Positions 13,482 to 24,798 of a stretch of 64,000 nucleotides of DNA are shown here, piece by piece. The position numbers and the translations under genes are program-made. The DNA is from Inquilinus ginsengisoli_B (GTDB lineage: Bacteria; Pseudomonadota; Alphaproteobacteria; DSM-16000; Inquilinaceae). The stretch lies in NCBI RefSeq assembly GCF_050434925.1, contig NZ_JBNDJK010000001.1:1240001-1304000 (forward strand). The letters run 5' to 3'. Numbering within the stretch: the stretch's first letter is position 1; each line of letters opens with the position of its first letter. The notes beneath the pieces are model-generated. The model was not told where the DNA came from. It ran no database searches and worked only from the letters and a program-made list of their open reading frames with translations.

Positions 13482-15095
13482 GTGAGACTGAGTCATCTGG
13501 CGGCCGCCGCGCTGGCGTCCGTCGTCGCCCTTCCCGTGTCTTCCGCCCTGGCCCAGACGGCGCCTGCGGCCACAAAGGTTTCCGCCAGCACCCTGTCGCT
13601 GGGCAATCCGCTCGGCGACCTGATCACGTCGCTGATGAGCCTGGACCTGCAACGGGCGGTCACCGTCCCCGGCATCCGCCTGCACCTCGCCGCCCTGCAG
13701 CGGATCGCCGACGCCAATGGCGGCACCCGGGCCGCGGGCACGCCGGGCAACGTCGCCACAGTCAACTACATCAAGCAGCGGCTGCAGCGCGCCGGCTACC
13801 GGGTGACGGTGCAGAACTTCGACATCCCGTTCTATGAGGAGCTCGGGCCCGGCACCTTCGCCGAGCTGACGCCGACGCCGCGGACCTTTGTCGACCTCAC
13901 CGATTTCACCACGATGCCGTTCTCGGGGTCGGGCGACGTCACCGGGCTGCTGGTGCCGACAAACGACATCGAGATCCCGCCCGCACCGGCGCCGAATTCG
14001 AGCAGCGGCTGCGAGGCCGCGGACTTCCCGGCCGCGACGGCCGGCAACATCGCGCTGGTCCAGCGCGGCACCTGCGATTTCAGCGTCAAGGCGGCCAACG
14101 CCAAGGCGGCCGGCGCGGTGGGCGTGGTCATCTTCAACGAAGGCCAGCCCGGCCGGACCGACCTGTTCCCCAGCGCCGCCATGGACGTGCCGATCGACAT
14201 CCCGGTGCTCAAGGCCACCTTCCAGGTCGGGGCCGACCTCTACGCCCAGACCCAGGCCGGCCCGGTGACCGTGCACGTCACCACCGACACGCTGTCCGAG
14301 AACCGGCCGACCTCGAACGTCATCGGCGAGACCTGGTTCGGCCGGCCCGATTCGGTCGTGGTGGTCGGCGCCCACAATGATTCGGTGCCCGCCGGCCCGG
14401 GCATCAACGACGACGGCAGCGGCACCGCGACCGACCTCGAAGTCGCCGAGCAGCTGGGCCGCCGCCAGCTGCTGCTGCGCAACAAGGTGCGGTTCCTGTT
14501 CTTCGGCGCCGAGGAGCTCGGGCTGCTCGGCTCCTACCACTATGTCGAGACGCTCAGCGACGCCGAGCGGGCCAAGATCAAAGTGATGCTGGATTTCGAC
14601 ATGCTGGCGTCGCCGAACTATGTCCGGTTCGTCTATGACGGCAACGGCTCCACCTTCCCGGACGCGTCGGGGCCGAACGGCTCCGGCCTGGTCGAGAACG
14701 TGTTCCTGGCCTTCTTCGCCCAGCGCAACCTGGCGACCACGCCGACCGCCTTCGACGGCCGCTCCGACTACGTCGCCTTCACCGATGCCGGCATCCCGGC
14801 CGGCGGCATCTTCGCCGGCGCCGAAGGCATCAAGACCGAGGCCGAGGCGCGGATCTACGGCGGCACCGCGGGTCAGCCCTATGATTCCTGCTACCACGAG
14901 GCCTGCGACACCATCGCCAACATCAACAACACCGTGCTCGACCAGTTCTCGGACGCGGTGGCGAACTCGGTCATCGTCTTCGCCCAGCGGCGTGAGCCGG
15001 TGGTCGACCCGGTCGGGCTGACCGCCTCGGCCAAGCGGGTCGCCCGGACGGCGACGCGCGGCGCGCTCTACAAGGGCCCGCTGATGATCCGCTGA
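13482..15095 (+). CDS. Secreted M28-family zinc metallopeptidase with PA domain (copy 1)
   Basis: 537 aa, GTG start after AAGGGGGACC. Residues 1-25 are a signal peptide ending SSALAQ. A PA (protease-associated) domain occupies about 140-260 (GNIALVQRGTCDFSVKAANA). The M28 catalytic domain follows with the di-zinc ligands visible: His298 and Asp300 in GAHNDSV, Asp310 in GINDDGSG, the Glu pair in FGAEELGLLGS, the Asp in LDFDM and the His in SCYHEACD. This order matches Streptomyces-type aminopeptidase S. It probably trims peptides outside the cytoplasm. Gene 15552 is a close tandem paralogue. Confidence 0.92.
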   Translation: MRLSHLAAAALASVVALPVSSALAQTAPAATKVSASTLSLGNPLGDLITSLMSLDLQRAVTVPGIRLHLAALQRIADANGGTRAAGTPGNVATVNYIKQRLQRAGYRVTVQNFDIPFYEELGPGTFAELTPTPRTFVDLTDFTTMPFSGSGDVTGLLVPTNDIEIPPAPAPNSSSGCEAADFPAATAGNIALVQRGTCDFSVKAANAKAAGAVGVVIFNEGQPGRTDLFPSAAMDVPIDIPVLKATFQVGADLYAQTQAGPVTVHVTTDTLSENRPTSNVIGETWFGRPDSVVVVGAHNDSVPAGPGINDDGSGTATDLEVAEQLGRRQLLLRNKVRFLFFGAEELGLLGSYHYVETLSDAERAKIKVMLDFDMLASPNYVRFVYDGNGSTFPDASGPNGSGLVENVFLAFFAQRNLATTPTAFDGRSDYVAFTDAGIPAGGIFAGAEGIKTEAEARIYGGTAGQPYDSCYHEACDTIANINNTVLDQFSDAVANSVIVFAQRREPVVDPVGLTASAKRVARTATRGALYKGPLMIR

Positions 15096-15187
15096 CAGGC
15101 GGCAGACGGGATATGGGGGCCGGGCGTCCCGCATCCGGACCCCTTTCCGTTTCGGCGGCTCCAGCAAGACCAACGGCCCGAACCAGA

Positions 15188-15278
15188 CGTCATGGCGAGC
15201 CCCGCAGGGGCGTGGCCATCCAGGGCCGCTCGCACCGGCCCCTGGATGGCCGCGTCGCTTCGCTCCTCGCCATGACGG
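15188..15278. repeat. REP-like palindrome, family A
   Basis: Arms CGTCATGGCGAG and CTCGCCATGACG enclose a body containing GTGGCCATCCAGGG and CCCTGGATGGCC, so the whole element folds into a hairpin. A close relative lies at 61296-61380. It sits between the two peptidase genes, followed by about 150 bp of A/T-rich sequence without a gene. Confidence 0.85.
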
Positions 15279-15426
15279 GTAAGGGGCCGACGAGCTGACA
15301 TCAAAGGCACTGGTATAATTTGTCAGGCAAAACACGAAAGAATTTTTGTGCAGCGCAGAAGTTGTCAGACTAAATTTTATGAGACCAAATTTTGCCAAAT
15401 ATAGATCAAAAACAGATTCAAAAATC

Positions 15427-15551
15427 CTGTTGACGCCTTTCGCAGCGCTGCTGGACAGTGCTGGCCAAGTGGGGGCAGGCCGAACCAAGGCCAATCGATT
15501 GCGCTCTGGGCGGCCACAAGCCCCACCGCAACGACTTGAAGGGGGACCATC
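15427..15551 (+). repeat. Duplicated leader of the second M28 peptidase
   Basis: Shares TGTTGACG, GGACAGTGCT, GGCGGCCACAAGCCCCACCG and GGGGGACC-ATC-GTG with the leader at 13362-13481. The promoter region was therefore copied along with the gene, and both peptidases probably respond to the same signal. Confidence 0.65.
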
Positions 15552-17150
15552 GTGAAAACGCGTCATCTGGCGGCCGCCGTGCTGGCGACCGCCATCGCCA
15601 TTCCTGCGTCCTCGGCCCTGGCCGCCACCACCAACGCCGCCCCGTCGGCCGCCGCCCAGCGCGGCCTGATCGGCGACCTGATCACCGCGCTGATCAGCGC
15701 CGACCTGCAGCGGGCGGTCACGGTCACCGGCATCCGCCAGCATCTGACCGCGCTGCAGGCGATCGCCACCGCCAATGGCGGCAACCGCGCCGCCGGCCTG
15801 CCGGGCTACAAGGCCTCGGTCGACTACGTGAAGCAGCGGCTGCAGCGGGCCGGCTATCAGGTCACGCTCCAGCCGTTCCAGTTCGACTTCTTCCTGGAGA
15901 CCGGCACGCCGGAATTCGCGCGGGTGTCGCCGTCGCCGCGGACCTACACGGCCAACACCGATTTCGCGACCACGCTCTACTCCGCCTCGACCGAGGTCAC
16001 CGGCCGGGTGGTGCCGACCAGCAACCTCGTCCTGCCGCCCACGCCGGAGCCGAGTTCGGCCAGCGGCTGCGAGGCCGCCGACTATCCGCCCGAAACGGCG
16101 GGGGCGATCGCGCTGATCCAGCGCGGCACCTGCACCTTCGCCCAGAAGGCGGAGATGGCGGAGGCGGCCGGCGCCATCGGCGTCATCATCATGAACGAGG
16201 GCCAGCCGGGCCGCACCGAGGTGGTCGAGGGCGTGGGCCTCGGCGCGCCCCGGCCCTACCCGGGGGTGTTCACCACCTTCGAGGTCGGCAACGAGCTGTA
16301 CACCCAGGCCCAGTCCGGCCCCGTCAATGTCCGCATCAAGGTCGAGGCCATCAACGAGCCGCGGACGACCTGGAACGTGATCGCCGACACCCGCTTCGGC
16401 AATCCCAACAAGATCGTCACGGTCGGGGCGCATCTCGATTCGGTGCAGGTCGGCCCGGGCATCAACGACAACGGCAGCGGCACCGCCGCCAATCTCGAGG
16501 TCGCCGAGCAGGTCGGCCGCCGCCAGCTGCTGCTGCGTAACCGGGTGCGCTTCGCCTTCTGGGGCGCCGAGGAGCTCGGGCTGCTCGGCTCGACCCACTA
16601 TGTCGAGACGCTGAGCGACGCCGAGAAGGCGAAGATCCTGCTGAACCTGAACTTCGACATGGTCGGATCGCCGAACTACGTGCGCTTCGTCTATGACGGC
16701 AACGGCTCCGACACGCCGGATCCAGGCCCGGACGGCTCGGGCCTGATCGAGAACGTGTTCCTGGCGCATTTCGCCCAGAAGAACCTGGCCACCAGCCCCA
16801 CCGCCTTCGACGGCCGGTCCGACTACGGCCCGTTCATCGCCGAGGGCATCCCGGCCGGCGGCCTGTTCAGCGGCGCCGAGAACGTCAAGTCGGAGGCCGA
16901 GGCGCGGATCTACGGCGGCACGGCGGGCCAGCCCTACGACGCCTGCTACCACGCGCCCTGCGACGGTATCGCCAACATCAGCAACACCGCGCTGGACCAG
17001 TTCAGCGACGCGATCGCGAACTCGGTGATCGTGTTCGCGCAACGGCGCGACCCGGTGGTCGACACCCTCGAATTCGCAGCCTCGGCCGCCAAGCGCGCCG
17101 CGGCGGCGAAGCGTAGCCCGCTGTTCAAGGGTGCGCTGACCATCCGCTGA
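15552..17150 (+). CDS. Secreted M28-family zinc metallopeptidase with PA domain (copy 2)
   Basis: 532 aa, GTG start, signal peptide ending SSALAA. The same layout as its upstream paralogue: PA domain (GAIALIQRGTCTFAQKAEMA), then the M28 domain with His294 and Asp296 in GAHLDSV, the bridging Asp in GINDNGSG, the Glu pair in WGAEELGLLGS, the Asp in LNFDMVG and the His in ACYHAPCD. Unlike copy 1 it keeps the usual Leu in GAHLDSV. The C-terminal 200 residues are most alike; the PA-domain surface has diverged, suggesting different substrates. A strong terminator follows. Confidence 0.92.
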   Translation: MKTRHLAAAVLATAIAIPASSALAATTNAAPSAAAQRGLIGDLITALISADLQRAVTVTGIRQHLTALQAIATANGGNRAAGLPGYKASVDYVKQRLQRAGYQVTLQPFQFDFFLETGTPEFARVSPSPRTYTANTDFATTLYSASTEVTGRVVPTSNLVLPPTPEPSSASGCEAADYPPETAGAIALIQRGTCTFAQKAEMAEAAGAIGVIIMNEGQPGRTEVVEGVGLGAPRPYPGVFTTFEVGNELYTQAQSGPVNVRIKVEAINEPRTTWNVIADTRFGNPNKIVTVGAHLDSVQVGPGINDNGSGTAANLEVAEQVGRRQLLLRNRVRFAFWGAEELGLLGSTHYVETLSDAEKAKILLNLNFDMVGSPNYVRFVYDGNGSDTPDPGPDGSGLIENVFLAHFAQKNLATSPTAFDGRSDYGPFIAEGIPAGGLFSGAENVKSEAEARIYGGTAGQPYDACYHAPCDGIANISNTALDQFSDAIANSVIVFAQRRDPVVDTLEFAASAAKRAAAAKRSPLFKGALTIR

Positions 17151-17171
17151 CGGGCGGTGGTCTGAGGATCG

Positions 17172-17203
17172 GGGGCCGGGCCGTCGCGCCCGGCCCCTTT
17201 TTT
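17172..17203 (+). terminator. Rho-independent terminator of the peptidase pair
   Basis: A perfect 10-bp stem (GGGGCCGGGC with GCCCGGCCCC, 6-nt loop) followed by six T residues, 21 bp after the stop codon. Confidence 0.92.
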
Positions 17204-17336
17204 GCCGACCAGGAAACCTGTCAACGATCTATCCGGACCATTGCGTTGCCCCTCCCGCCTGGCGGGACCTTTTCGGAATTCGACCACTTGAACCGACGCA
17301 TACTTCCGCTCTCCCCCTCCCCCCTCCCGCGGGGGG

Positions 17337-18771
17337 CTACGGGATTCACGGAAGTTTTGCCTGTGTTGCGAGGGCATAGCCATGGAGCATAGGGGCGAGC
17401 CGTTTCCATCCATTGTGCATGGTTTTGGGACCCGGTGGCTTGCCGTAGCAGTTCCATCCGCCGAGGCGAGCGGTGACCCAGGAGAGGAAGGCGAGGCTGG
17501 TGGGGGCATGGGGGTTCTTCTGGCGCGGGGTGTTGCCTTCGAGGGATCGAGAGATGGCGGCAAGTGGAGCGAGGAGGTCGGGATCGACCACGTCGGTGGC
17601 CGGCCTGGGGCTGCCGTCGCGGGCATCGATGAGTTGCAGGGTGCGGACTGCGGCGGCCAAGCCCATGGCGGCGAGGATGAACAGCCGCTCGGCATCGGCG
17701 AGTTGAGTGTCTTCGAGGCCCAGGCCATCGCTCTTGAGGGCACGAAAGACCTGCTCGATGCGCCAGCGCAGGCGATAGAGATCGATGATCTCGGTGGCGG
17801 CGTCGGCGCCGTCGGCGGGATGGGTGGTGAGCAGGCGCCAGGCGATGGCCTGCTTCGGGTCGGGCGGATCGATCTCGATGGCCTGGACCAGCGTCAGGGT
17901 TACGGTGCGCACCGCGCCCGGTTCGGCCTTGCGGCTCTTCGGACGGGCGATCTGCACGCTGCCCGCCTTGATCGCGAGGGTCGCTTCACGGCTGCGCTCG
18001 CCCGGTCGGCTCGGCGGCACCAGGATGCGGCGGCGCGTCAGCTCCGGGGCATCGTCCAGGGCGGCGAACAGCCGGCCGCCGCCGGCCAGGCTGCGGTTCT
18101 GCGCCGACCGGAGGATCAGGTCGAGATTGTCCGGGCGCTCGGTGAACAGCTCCCAGATGTCGCTCTCGCGGTCGGCGATCATCGTCACCGCCGCCGCCTC
18201 GGCCAGCACCCGGGCCGCGGTGGTGCAGCCGTCGTGCCAGCGCATCGATTCCTTTTCCGCCAGGGCCCGGCCACGCCGCTCGCCCACCGGCACCGAGCCT
18301 CGCGTCCAGATCTGGGCCCCGACCAGGCCGATCACCGCCTCTTCCTCCACATCCACCGCAATCACCGGATGCAGGAAGAAGCCGGGGTCCTTCCCGTTGC
18401 CCCCAGGATCCAGCCCGCGCCGCTTGGCCGCCCGACCCTTGAAGTTGACCTCGCTCGTATCCTGGATCGCCACCACCCGGCGCCCCACACACTGCTGGGC
18501 TGTCCGCGACGCCAGCGTCTCCACGATCCCTTCCACCGAGCTGTACGGCGACGACAAAAACCGGTGCACCGCCATCTCTCCGGCCCGCGTCCCGCCAAGC
18601 TCGCGCACCACCAGCGATCCCGTCGCCACGATCTGCTCGATCAACCACTCGGCTCGCGCTGCCACCCGGATGTCGCCCAGCCCAAACGTCACGGCAAAGT
18701 CTCCTCTCGGCTTGACTTCGCCTTGAATCACACCTCCCTCCACACGCAAATCACTTTCGTGCATCCCGTAG
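17337..18771 (-). mobile_element. IS4-family insertion sequence, about 1435 bp, intact ends
   Basis: Terminal inverted repeats start CTACGGGATTCACGGAAGTT on the left and, read inward from the right end, CTACGGGATGCACGAAAGTG. One transposase gene fills the element. The flanks CCGCGGGGGG (17327-17336) and CCGCAAGGGG (18773-18782) resemble a degenerated 10-bp target duplication, the size expected for IS4 relatives, with two mismatches and one extra base. The target itself is palindromic and repetitive, so part of the resemblance may come from the target. Confidence 0.85.
17346..18764 (-). CDS. IS4-family transposase (DDE)
   Basis: 472 aa. The N-terminal DNA-binding region has the typical FGLGDIRVAARAEWL. 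The RNase H-like core carries the first Asp (about 102, in IQDTSEVNF), the second Asp (about 198, in MIADRESDIWE) and the Glu (about 337) inside YRLRWRIEQVFRALK. This last segment fits the IS4 signature Y-(2)-R-(3)-E-(6)-K exactly. No frameshift or stop is present, so the enzyme looks functional. The start at 18764 keeps the gene inside the inverted repeats; the stop lies within the left one. Confidence 0.93.
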   Translation of the reverse strand: MHESDLRVEGGVIQGEVKPRGDFAVTFGLGDIRVAARAEWLIEQIVATGSLVVRELGGTRAGEMAVHRFLSSPYSSVEGIVETLASRTAQQCVGRRVVAIQDTSEVNFKGRAAKRRGLDPGGNGKDPGFFLHPVIAVDVEEEAVIGLVGAQIWTRGSVPVGERRGRALAEKESMRWHDGCTTAARVLAEAAAVTMIADRESDIWELFTERPDNLDLILRSAQNRSLAGGGRLFAALDDAPELTRRRILVPPSRPGERSREATLAIKAGSVQIARPKSRKAEPGAVRTVTLTLVQAIEIDPPDPKQAIAWRLLTTHPADGADAATEIIDLYRLRWRIEQVFRALKSDGLGLEDTQLADAERLFILAAMGLAAAVRTLQLIDARDGSPRPATDVVDPDLLAPLAAISRSLEGNTPRQKNPHAPTSLAFLSWVTARLGGWNCYGKPPGPKTMHNGWKRLAPMLHGYALATQAKLP

Positions 18772-18879
18772 ACCGCAAGGGGAGGGGGAGAGTGGAAAGC
18801 ATGCCTCAGCTCAGGTGAGCCAATTCTGAAAAGGCTCGCAAGCGGGCGAGGCAATCGAATTGCACCGATTGTGGCGAGA

Positions 18880-18897
18880 GAGCCCGATCACGGGCTC
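18880..18897 (-). terminator. Stem-loop after ugpC
   Basis: A 7-bp stem (GAGCCCG with CGGGCTC, 4-nt loop) lies 8 bp past the ugpC stop at the end of the five-gene cluster. No T-run, so only moderately supported as a terminator. Confidence 0.5.
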
Positions 18898-18904
18898 CGC
18901 AGTA

Positions 18905-19986
<1,082 letters not shown>

Positions 19987-19987
<1 letters not shown>

Positions 19988-20835
19988 TATTTCTCGCTCT
20001 CGATCAGGCCCTTCACGAACCAGCGCTGCATGACGAGGACAATCACCACCGGCGGGATGATCGCCAGGATGGTGGTCGCCATCACCAGATTCCACTCGGT
20101 GTCGGCGTCGGTGAAGGAGATCATCTTGCGCAGCGCGATGATGATCGTGTTCATGGAGTTGTCGTTGGTCACCAGCAGCGGCCAGAGATACTGGGTCCAG
20201 CCATAGATGAAGGTGATCACGAACAAGGCCGCGATGTTGGTGCGGGACAGCGGCAGCAGGATGTCGCGCAGGAAGCGCAAGGGGCCGGCGCCGTCGATCC
20301 GCGCCGCCTCCACCAGCTCGTCCGGGATGGTCAGGAAGAACTGGCGGAACAGGAAGGTGGCGGTGGCCGAGGCCATCAGCGGCACGGTCAGCCCGGCATA
20401 GCTGTCGAGCAGGCCGAGATCCACGATCACCTGGTAGGTCGGCACGATGCGCACCTCGACCGGCAGCATCAGCGTGACGAAGATCATCCAGAAGAACACC
20501 ATCCGCAGCGGGAAGCGGAAGAACACGATGGCATAGGCCGACAGCAGCGAGATCACGATCTTGCCGACCGCGATCGCCAGCGCGACCACCGTGGTGTTCC
20601 ACAGCACCCGCACCATGTCGACGCCGCCGATCCGGCCCGATCCGCCGAACAGCGCGCCGCCGTAATTGGTCAGGAACTCGCCGCCCGGCACCATCGGCAG
20701 TGGCGGCGACAGGATCGCCTGGGTCGGGTAGGTCGAGGCGATGAAGGTGTAGTAGACCGGGAAGGCGACCAGCACGATCCCGACGATCAGGACGAAATGG
20801 GCCAGCAGCGTGCCCAGCGGCCGGTTCTCGATCAT
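19987..20835 (-). CDS. ugpE: sn-Glycerol-3-phosphate ABC transporter, permease UgpE
   Basis: 282 aa with six predicted membrane helices, the first at about 10-32 (LLAHFVLIVGIVLVAFPVYY). The ABC-permease EAA motif (EAARIDGAGPLRFLRDILLP) lies near 195-215 and contacts UgpC. It overlaps ugpA by 4 bp (ATGA) and ugpC by 1 bp, the usual ugpBAEC order. Together with UgpA it forms the membrane channel. Confidence 0.94.
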
Positions 20836-21716
20836 GCGTAATGCACCCGGCGCTCGACATAGCGGAACTGGACGAAGGTCAGCGCGATCACCAGCACCAT
20901 CAGAATCACCGACTGGGCGGACGAGACGCCCATCTGCTGGTTCACGAAGCCGTCATTGTAGACCTTGTAGACCAGGATCTCGGTCGACTTGCCGGGGCCG
21001 CCGCCGGTCACGGCGTGGATGATGCCGAACGTGTCGAAGAAGGCGTAGACGGTGTTGACCACCAGCAGGAAGAACGACACCGGCGAGATCAGCGGGAAGA
21101 TGATGGTGCGGAAGCGGTGCACCGGCCCGGCGCCGTCGATCGCCGCGGCCTCGATCAGGCTCTTCGGGATCGCCTGCAGCCCGGCCAGGAAGAACAGGAA
21201 GTTGTAGCTGATCTGCTTCCAGGCGGCCGCGGCCACCACCAGGGTCATCGCCTGGCCGCCGTTCAGCAGCGGGTTCCAGTCGAAGCCGGCCTGGCGCAGC
21301 AGCACCGCCAGCGTGCCCATCGACGGGTTGAACAGGAACAGCCACAGCATGCCGGCGATGGCCGGGGCGATGGCGTAGGGCGACAGCAGCAGGGTGCGGT
21401 AGAGCCCCTGGCCGCGCACCACCCGGTCGGCCATCACCGCCAGCAGCAGCGCCACCACCAGGGCCGAGACCGCGACCGCCAGCGAGAACACCACGGTGAC
21501 CTGCAGCGAGTTCAGATAGGCCGGGTCGCCCAGCACCCGGCCGAAATTGTCCAGCCCGACGAAGCGGGTCCGCAGGCCGAACGGATCCTCGCGCAGCAGC
21601 GACTGGCGGATCGCCTGGGCGGCCGGCCAGAAGAAGAACACCAATGTGATCGCGATCTGCGGCGCCACCAGCAGATAGGGCAGGACGGTGTTCGGGAAGA
21701 TCGCGCGTCGGTTCAT
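20832..21716 (-). CDS. ugpA: sn-Glycerol-3-phosphate ABC transporter, permease UgpA
   Basis: 294 aa, six predicted membrane helices. It starts MNRRAIFPNTVLPYLLVAPQ, typical of UgpA/MalF-type subunits. The EAA loop reads EAAAIDGAGPVHRFRTIIFP near 210. It pairs with UgpE, whose gene overlaps its end. A strong hairpin separates it from ugpB upstream. Confidence 0.94.
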   Translation of the reverse strand: MNRRAIFPNTVLPYLLVAPQIAITLVFFFWPAAQAIRQSLLREDPFGLRTRFVGLDNFGRVLGDPAYLNSLQVTVVFSLAVAVSALVVALLLAVMADRVVRGQGLYRTLLLSPYAIAPAIAGMLWLFLFNPSMGTLAVLLRQAGFDWNPLLNGGQAMTLVVAAAAWKQISYNFLFFLAGLQAIPKSLIEAAAIDGAGPVHRFRTIIFPLISPVSFFLLVVNTVYAFFDTFGIIHAVTGGGPGKSTEILVYKVYNDGFVNQQMGVSSAQSVILMVLVIALTFVQFRYVERRVHYA

Positions 21717-21743
21717 GCGGGGCGGGTCATTGTGGATGCGGTG

Positions 21744-21770
21744 GTCGGGTTCGCGGCACGCGAACCCGAC
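21744..21770 (-). other. Hairpin between ugpB and ugpA
   Basis: A perfect 12-bp stem (GTCGGGTTCGCG with CGCGAACCCGAC, 3-nt loop) lies 14 bp after ugpB. In importer operons such hairpins between the binding-protein and permease genes protect the upstream message from 3' decay, giving excess binding protein. Here that role is inferred from position. Confidence 0.7.
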
Positions 21771-21784
21771 CTATGATGCGTGGC

Positions 21785-23086
21785 TTACAGGTCAGCCGCT
21801 TCCTTGATCGCGGCGTTGGCGCGCTCGACCGCCTTGTTCAGCGCGGTCTTGGCGTCCTGCTGGCCGTTCAGCATCAGCTCCAGCTCCTCGTTGATGATGT
21901 CGCGGACTTGCGGCAGGTTGATCACCCGCACGCCCTTCGAGTTCTCGGTCGGCGCCTTGCCCATCATCTGCAGGATCGGGATCTCGCGGGCCGGATTCTT
22001 CTCGTAGAAGCCGGACTTCTTGGTCTCCTCATAGGCCGCCATGGTGATCGGCAGGTAGCCGGACTTCTGGTGCAGCCGGGCCTGGATCGGGGTCTGCGAC
22101 AGGAACTCGAAGAACTTGGCCACGCCCTTGTATTCGGCGTCCGGATGGCCGGCCAGGACCCACAGGCTCGCACCGCCGGGGATGGTGTTCTGCGGCGCGC
22201 CCGCGGCCTCCGGATAATAGGGCAGGGTGCCGTTGCCGAAATTGATGCCCGATTTCACCACGTCGCCCAGCCCGCCCGAGGACTCGGTCATCATGGCGCA
22301 TTCGCCGCTGGTGAACTTGATCTTGGCCTCGGAGGTGCGGCCGCCATAGGAGAACACGCCGGCCTTCTGCAGGTCGGCCAGGGTCTGGAAGTGGCGGATG
22401 TAGAGGTCGCTGTTGATCAGCAGCTGCGGGTCCAGCCCGGCCAGGCCGTTCTGCAAGGTGGCATAGGGCACGTTGTTCCAGGCGGCGAAGTTCTCCTGCT
22501 GGATCCAGGTCAGCCAGGTCGAGGTGAAGCCGCAGGGCCAGCCCGCCTCCTTGATCTTCCTGGCGGCGTCGAACAGCTCCGGCCAGGTCTTGGGCGGCGA
22601 ATTCTCGCCCAGCCCGGCCTTCTTGAAGGCGTCCTTGTTGTAGTAGAGGATCGGCGAGGAGCTGTTGTAGGGGAAGGACAGCAGCTCGCCGTCGGCGGTG
22701 CTGTAATAGCTGACCACGCCGCCGAGATATTGCGACTTGTCGAAGGTGACGCCGTCGGCCTGCAGCACCTTGGCCACCGGGACCACGGCGCTGGACGCCG
22801 CCATCATGGTGCCGGTGCCGGCGTCGAACACCTGCAGGATGTGCGGCGGCTGCCCGGCGCGATAGGCGGCGATGCCGGCGTTCAGCGTCTCCGGATAGGT
22901 GCCCTTGAACACCGGCACCAGCTTGTACTCGGCCTGGCTCTCGTTGAACTCCTTGGCCAGGGTCTCGACCACCTCGTTGTTCGCGCCGGTCATGGCGTGC
23001 CACCACTGAATCTCGGTGGCGGCGAGGGCGGGCAGGCTGAGGGTCAGGGCCGCGGCGGCAGCGGCCGTGGCAAGGCGCAGTTTCAT
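21785..23086 (-). CDS. ugpB: sn-Glycerol-3-phosphate ABC transporter, substrate-binding protein
   Basis: 433 aa. Residues 1-23 are a signal peptide (MKLRLATAAAAAALTLSLPA, then LAA). The mature protein opens TEIQWWHAMTGANNEVVETL, the hallmark of UgpB, and has family motifs such as VFDAGTGTMMAAS and FPYNSSSPILYYNKDAFKKA. It captures glycerol-3-phosphate or its diesters in the periplasm. The start at 23086 follows GGGGAGAG; an upstream in-frame start would put 31 odd residues before the signal peptide. Confidence 0.95.
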   Translation of the reverse strand: MKLRLATAAAAAALTLSLPALAATEIQWWHAMTGANNEVVETLAKEFNESQAEYKLVPVFKGTYPETLNAGIAAYRAGQPPHILQVFDAGTGTMMAASSAVVPVAKVLQADGVTFDKSQYLGGVVSYYSTADGELLSFPYNSSSPILYYNKDAFKKAGLGENSPPKTWPELFDAARKIKEAGWPCGFTSTWLTWIQQENFAAWNNVPYATLQNGLAGLDPQLLINSDLYIRHFQTLADLQKAGVFSYGGRTSEAKIKFTSGECAMMTESSGGLGDVVKSGINFGNGTLPYYPEAAGAPQNTIPGGASLWVLAGHPDAEYKGVAKFFEFLSQTPIQARLHQKSGYLPITMAAYEETKKSGFYEKNPAREIPILQMMGKAPTENSKGVRVINLPQVRDIINEELELMLNGQQDAKTALNKAVERANAAIKEAADL

Positions 23087-23190
23087 GGCGACTCTCCCCG
23101 AATATCTTGGCTCGGCGCTCTCTGGGCGCCGCATCCCTGCACCATGCCAGCGCGGCGGTGTTTTTGCGACAATTTTCACATCCGCGCATC

Positions 23191-23210
23191 GGGGCGCGCA
23201 AACGCGCCCC
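23191..23210 (-). other. Hairpin between glpK and ugpB
   Basis: Stem GGGGCGCG with CGCGCCCC and a 4-nt loop, beginning 10 bp past glpK. It lies in the 134-bp gap before ugpB and lacks a T-run. It may partly terminate glpK transcription or stabilise its message; ugpB may have its own promoter in the gap. Confidence 0.45.
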
Positions 23211-23220
23211 GTCGGGCCCG

Positions 23221-24717
<1,497 letters not shown>

Positions 24718-24798
24718 CGTGCTTCCCCTGTCCCGACCATGTTCGCAAAGCACTATCCGAAGCGCGTTTCCGAACGTCAATCCAACAACCCGGAGGCG

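Larger units (their letters stand above)
17240..18856. repeat. Intergenic palindromic repeat, copy 3, split by an insertion sequence
   Basis: The left part (17240-17336) has GCCCCTCCCGCCTGGCGGGA, CTTTTCGGAATT and CTCCCCCTCC. The right part (18772-18856) has CCGCAAGGGGAGGGGGAGAG and ATTCTGAAAAGG. Together they rebuild one complete element as seen at 4955-5254, interrupted by the IS4-type element. Confidence 0.8.
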
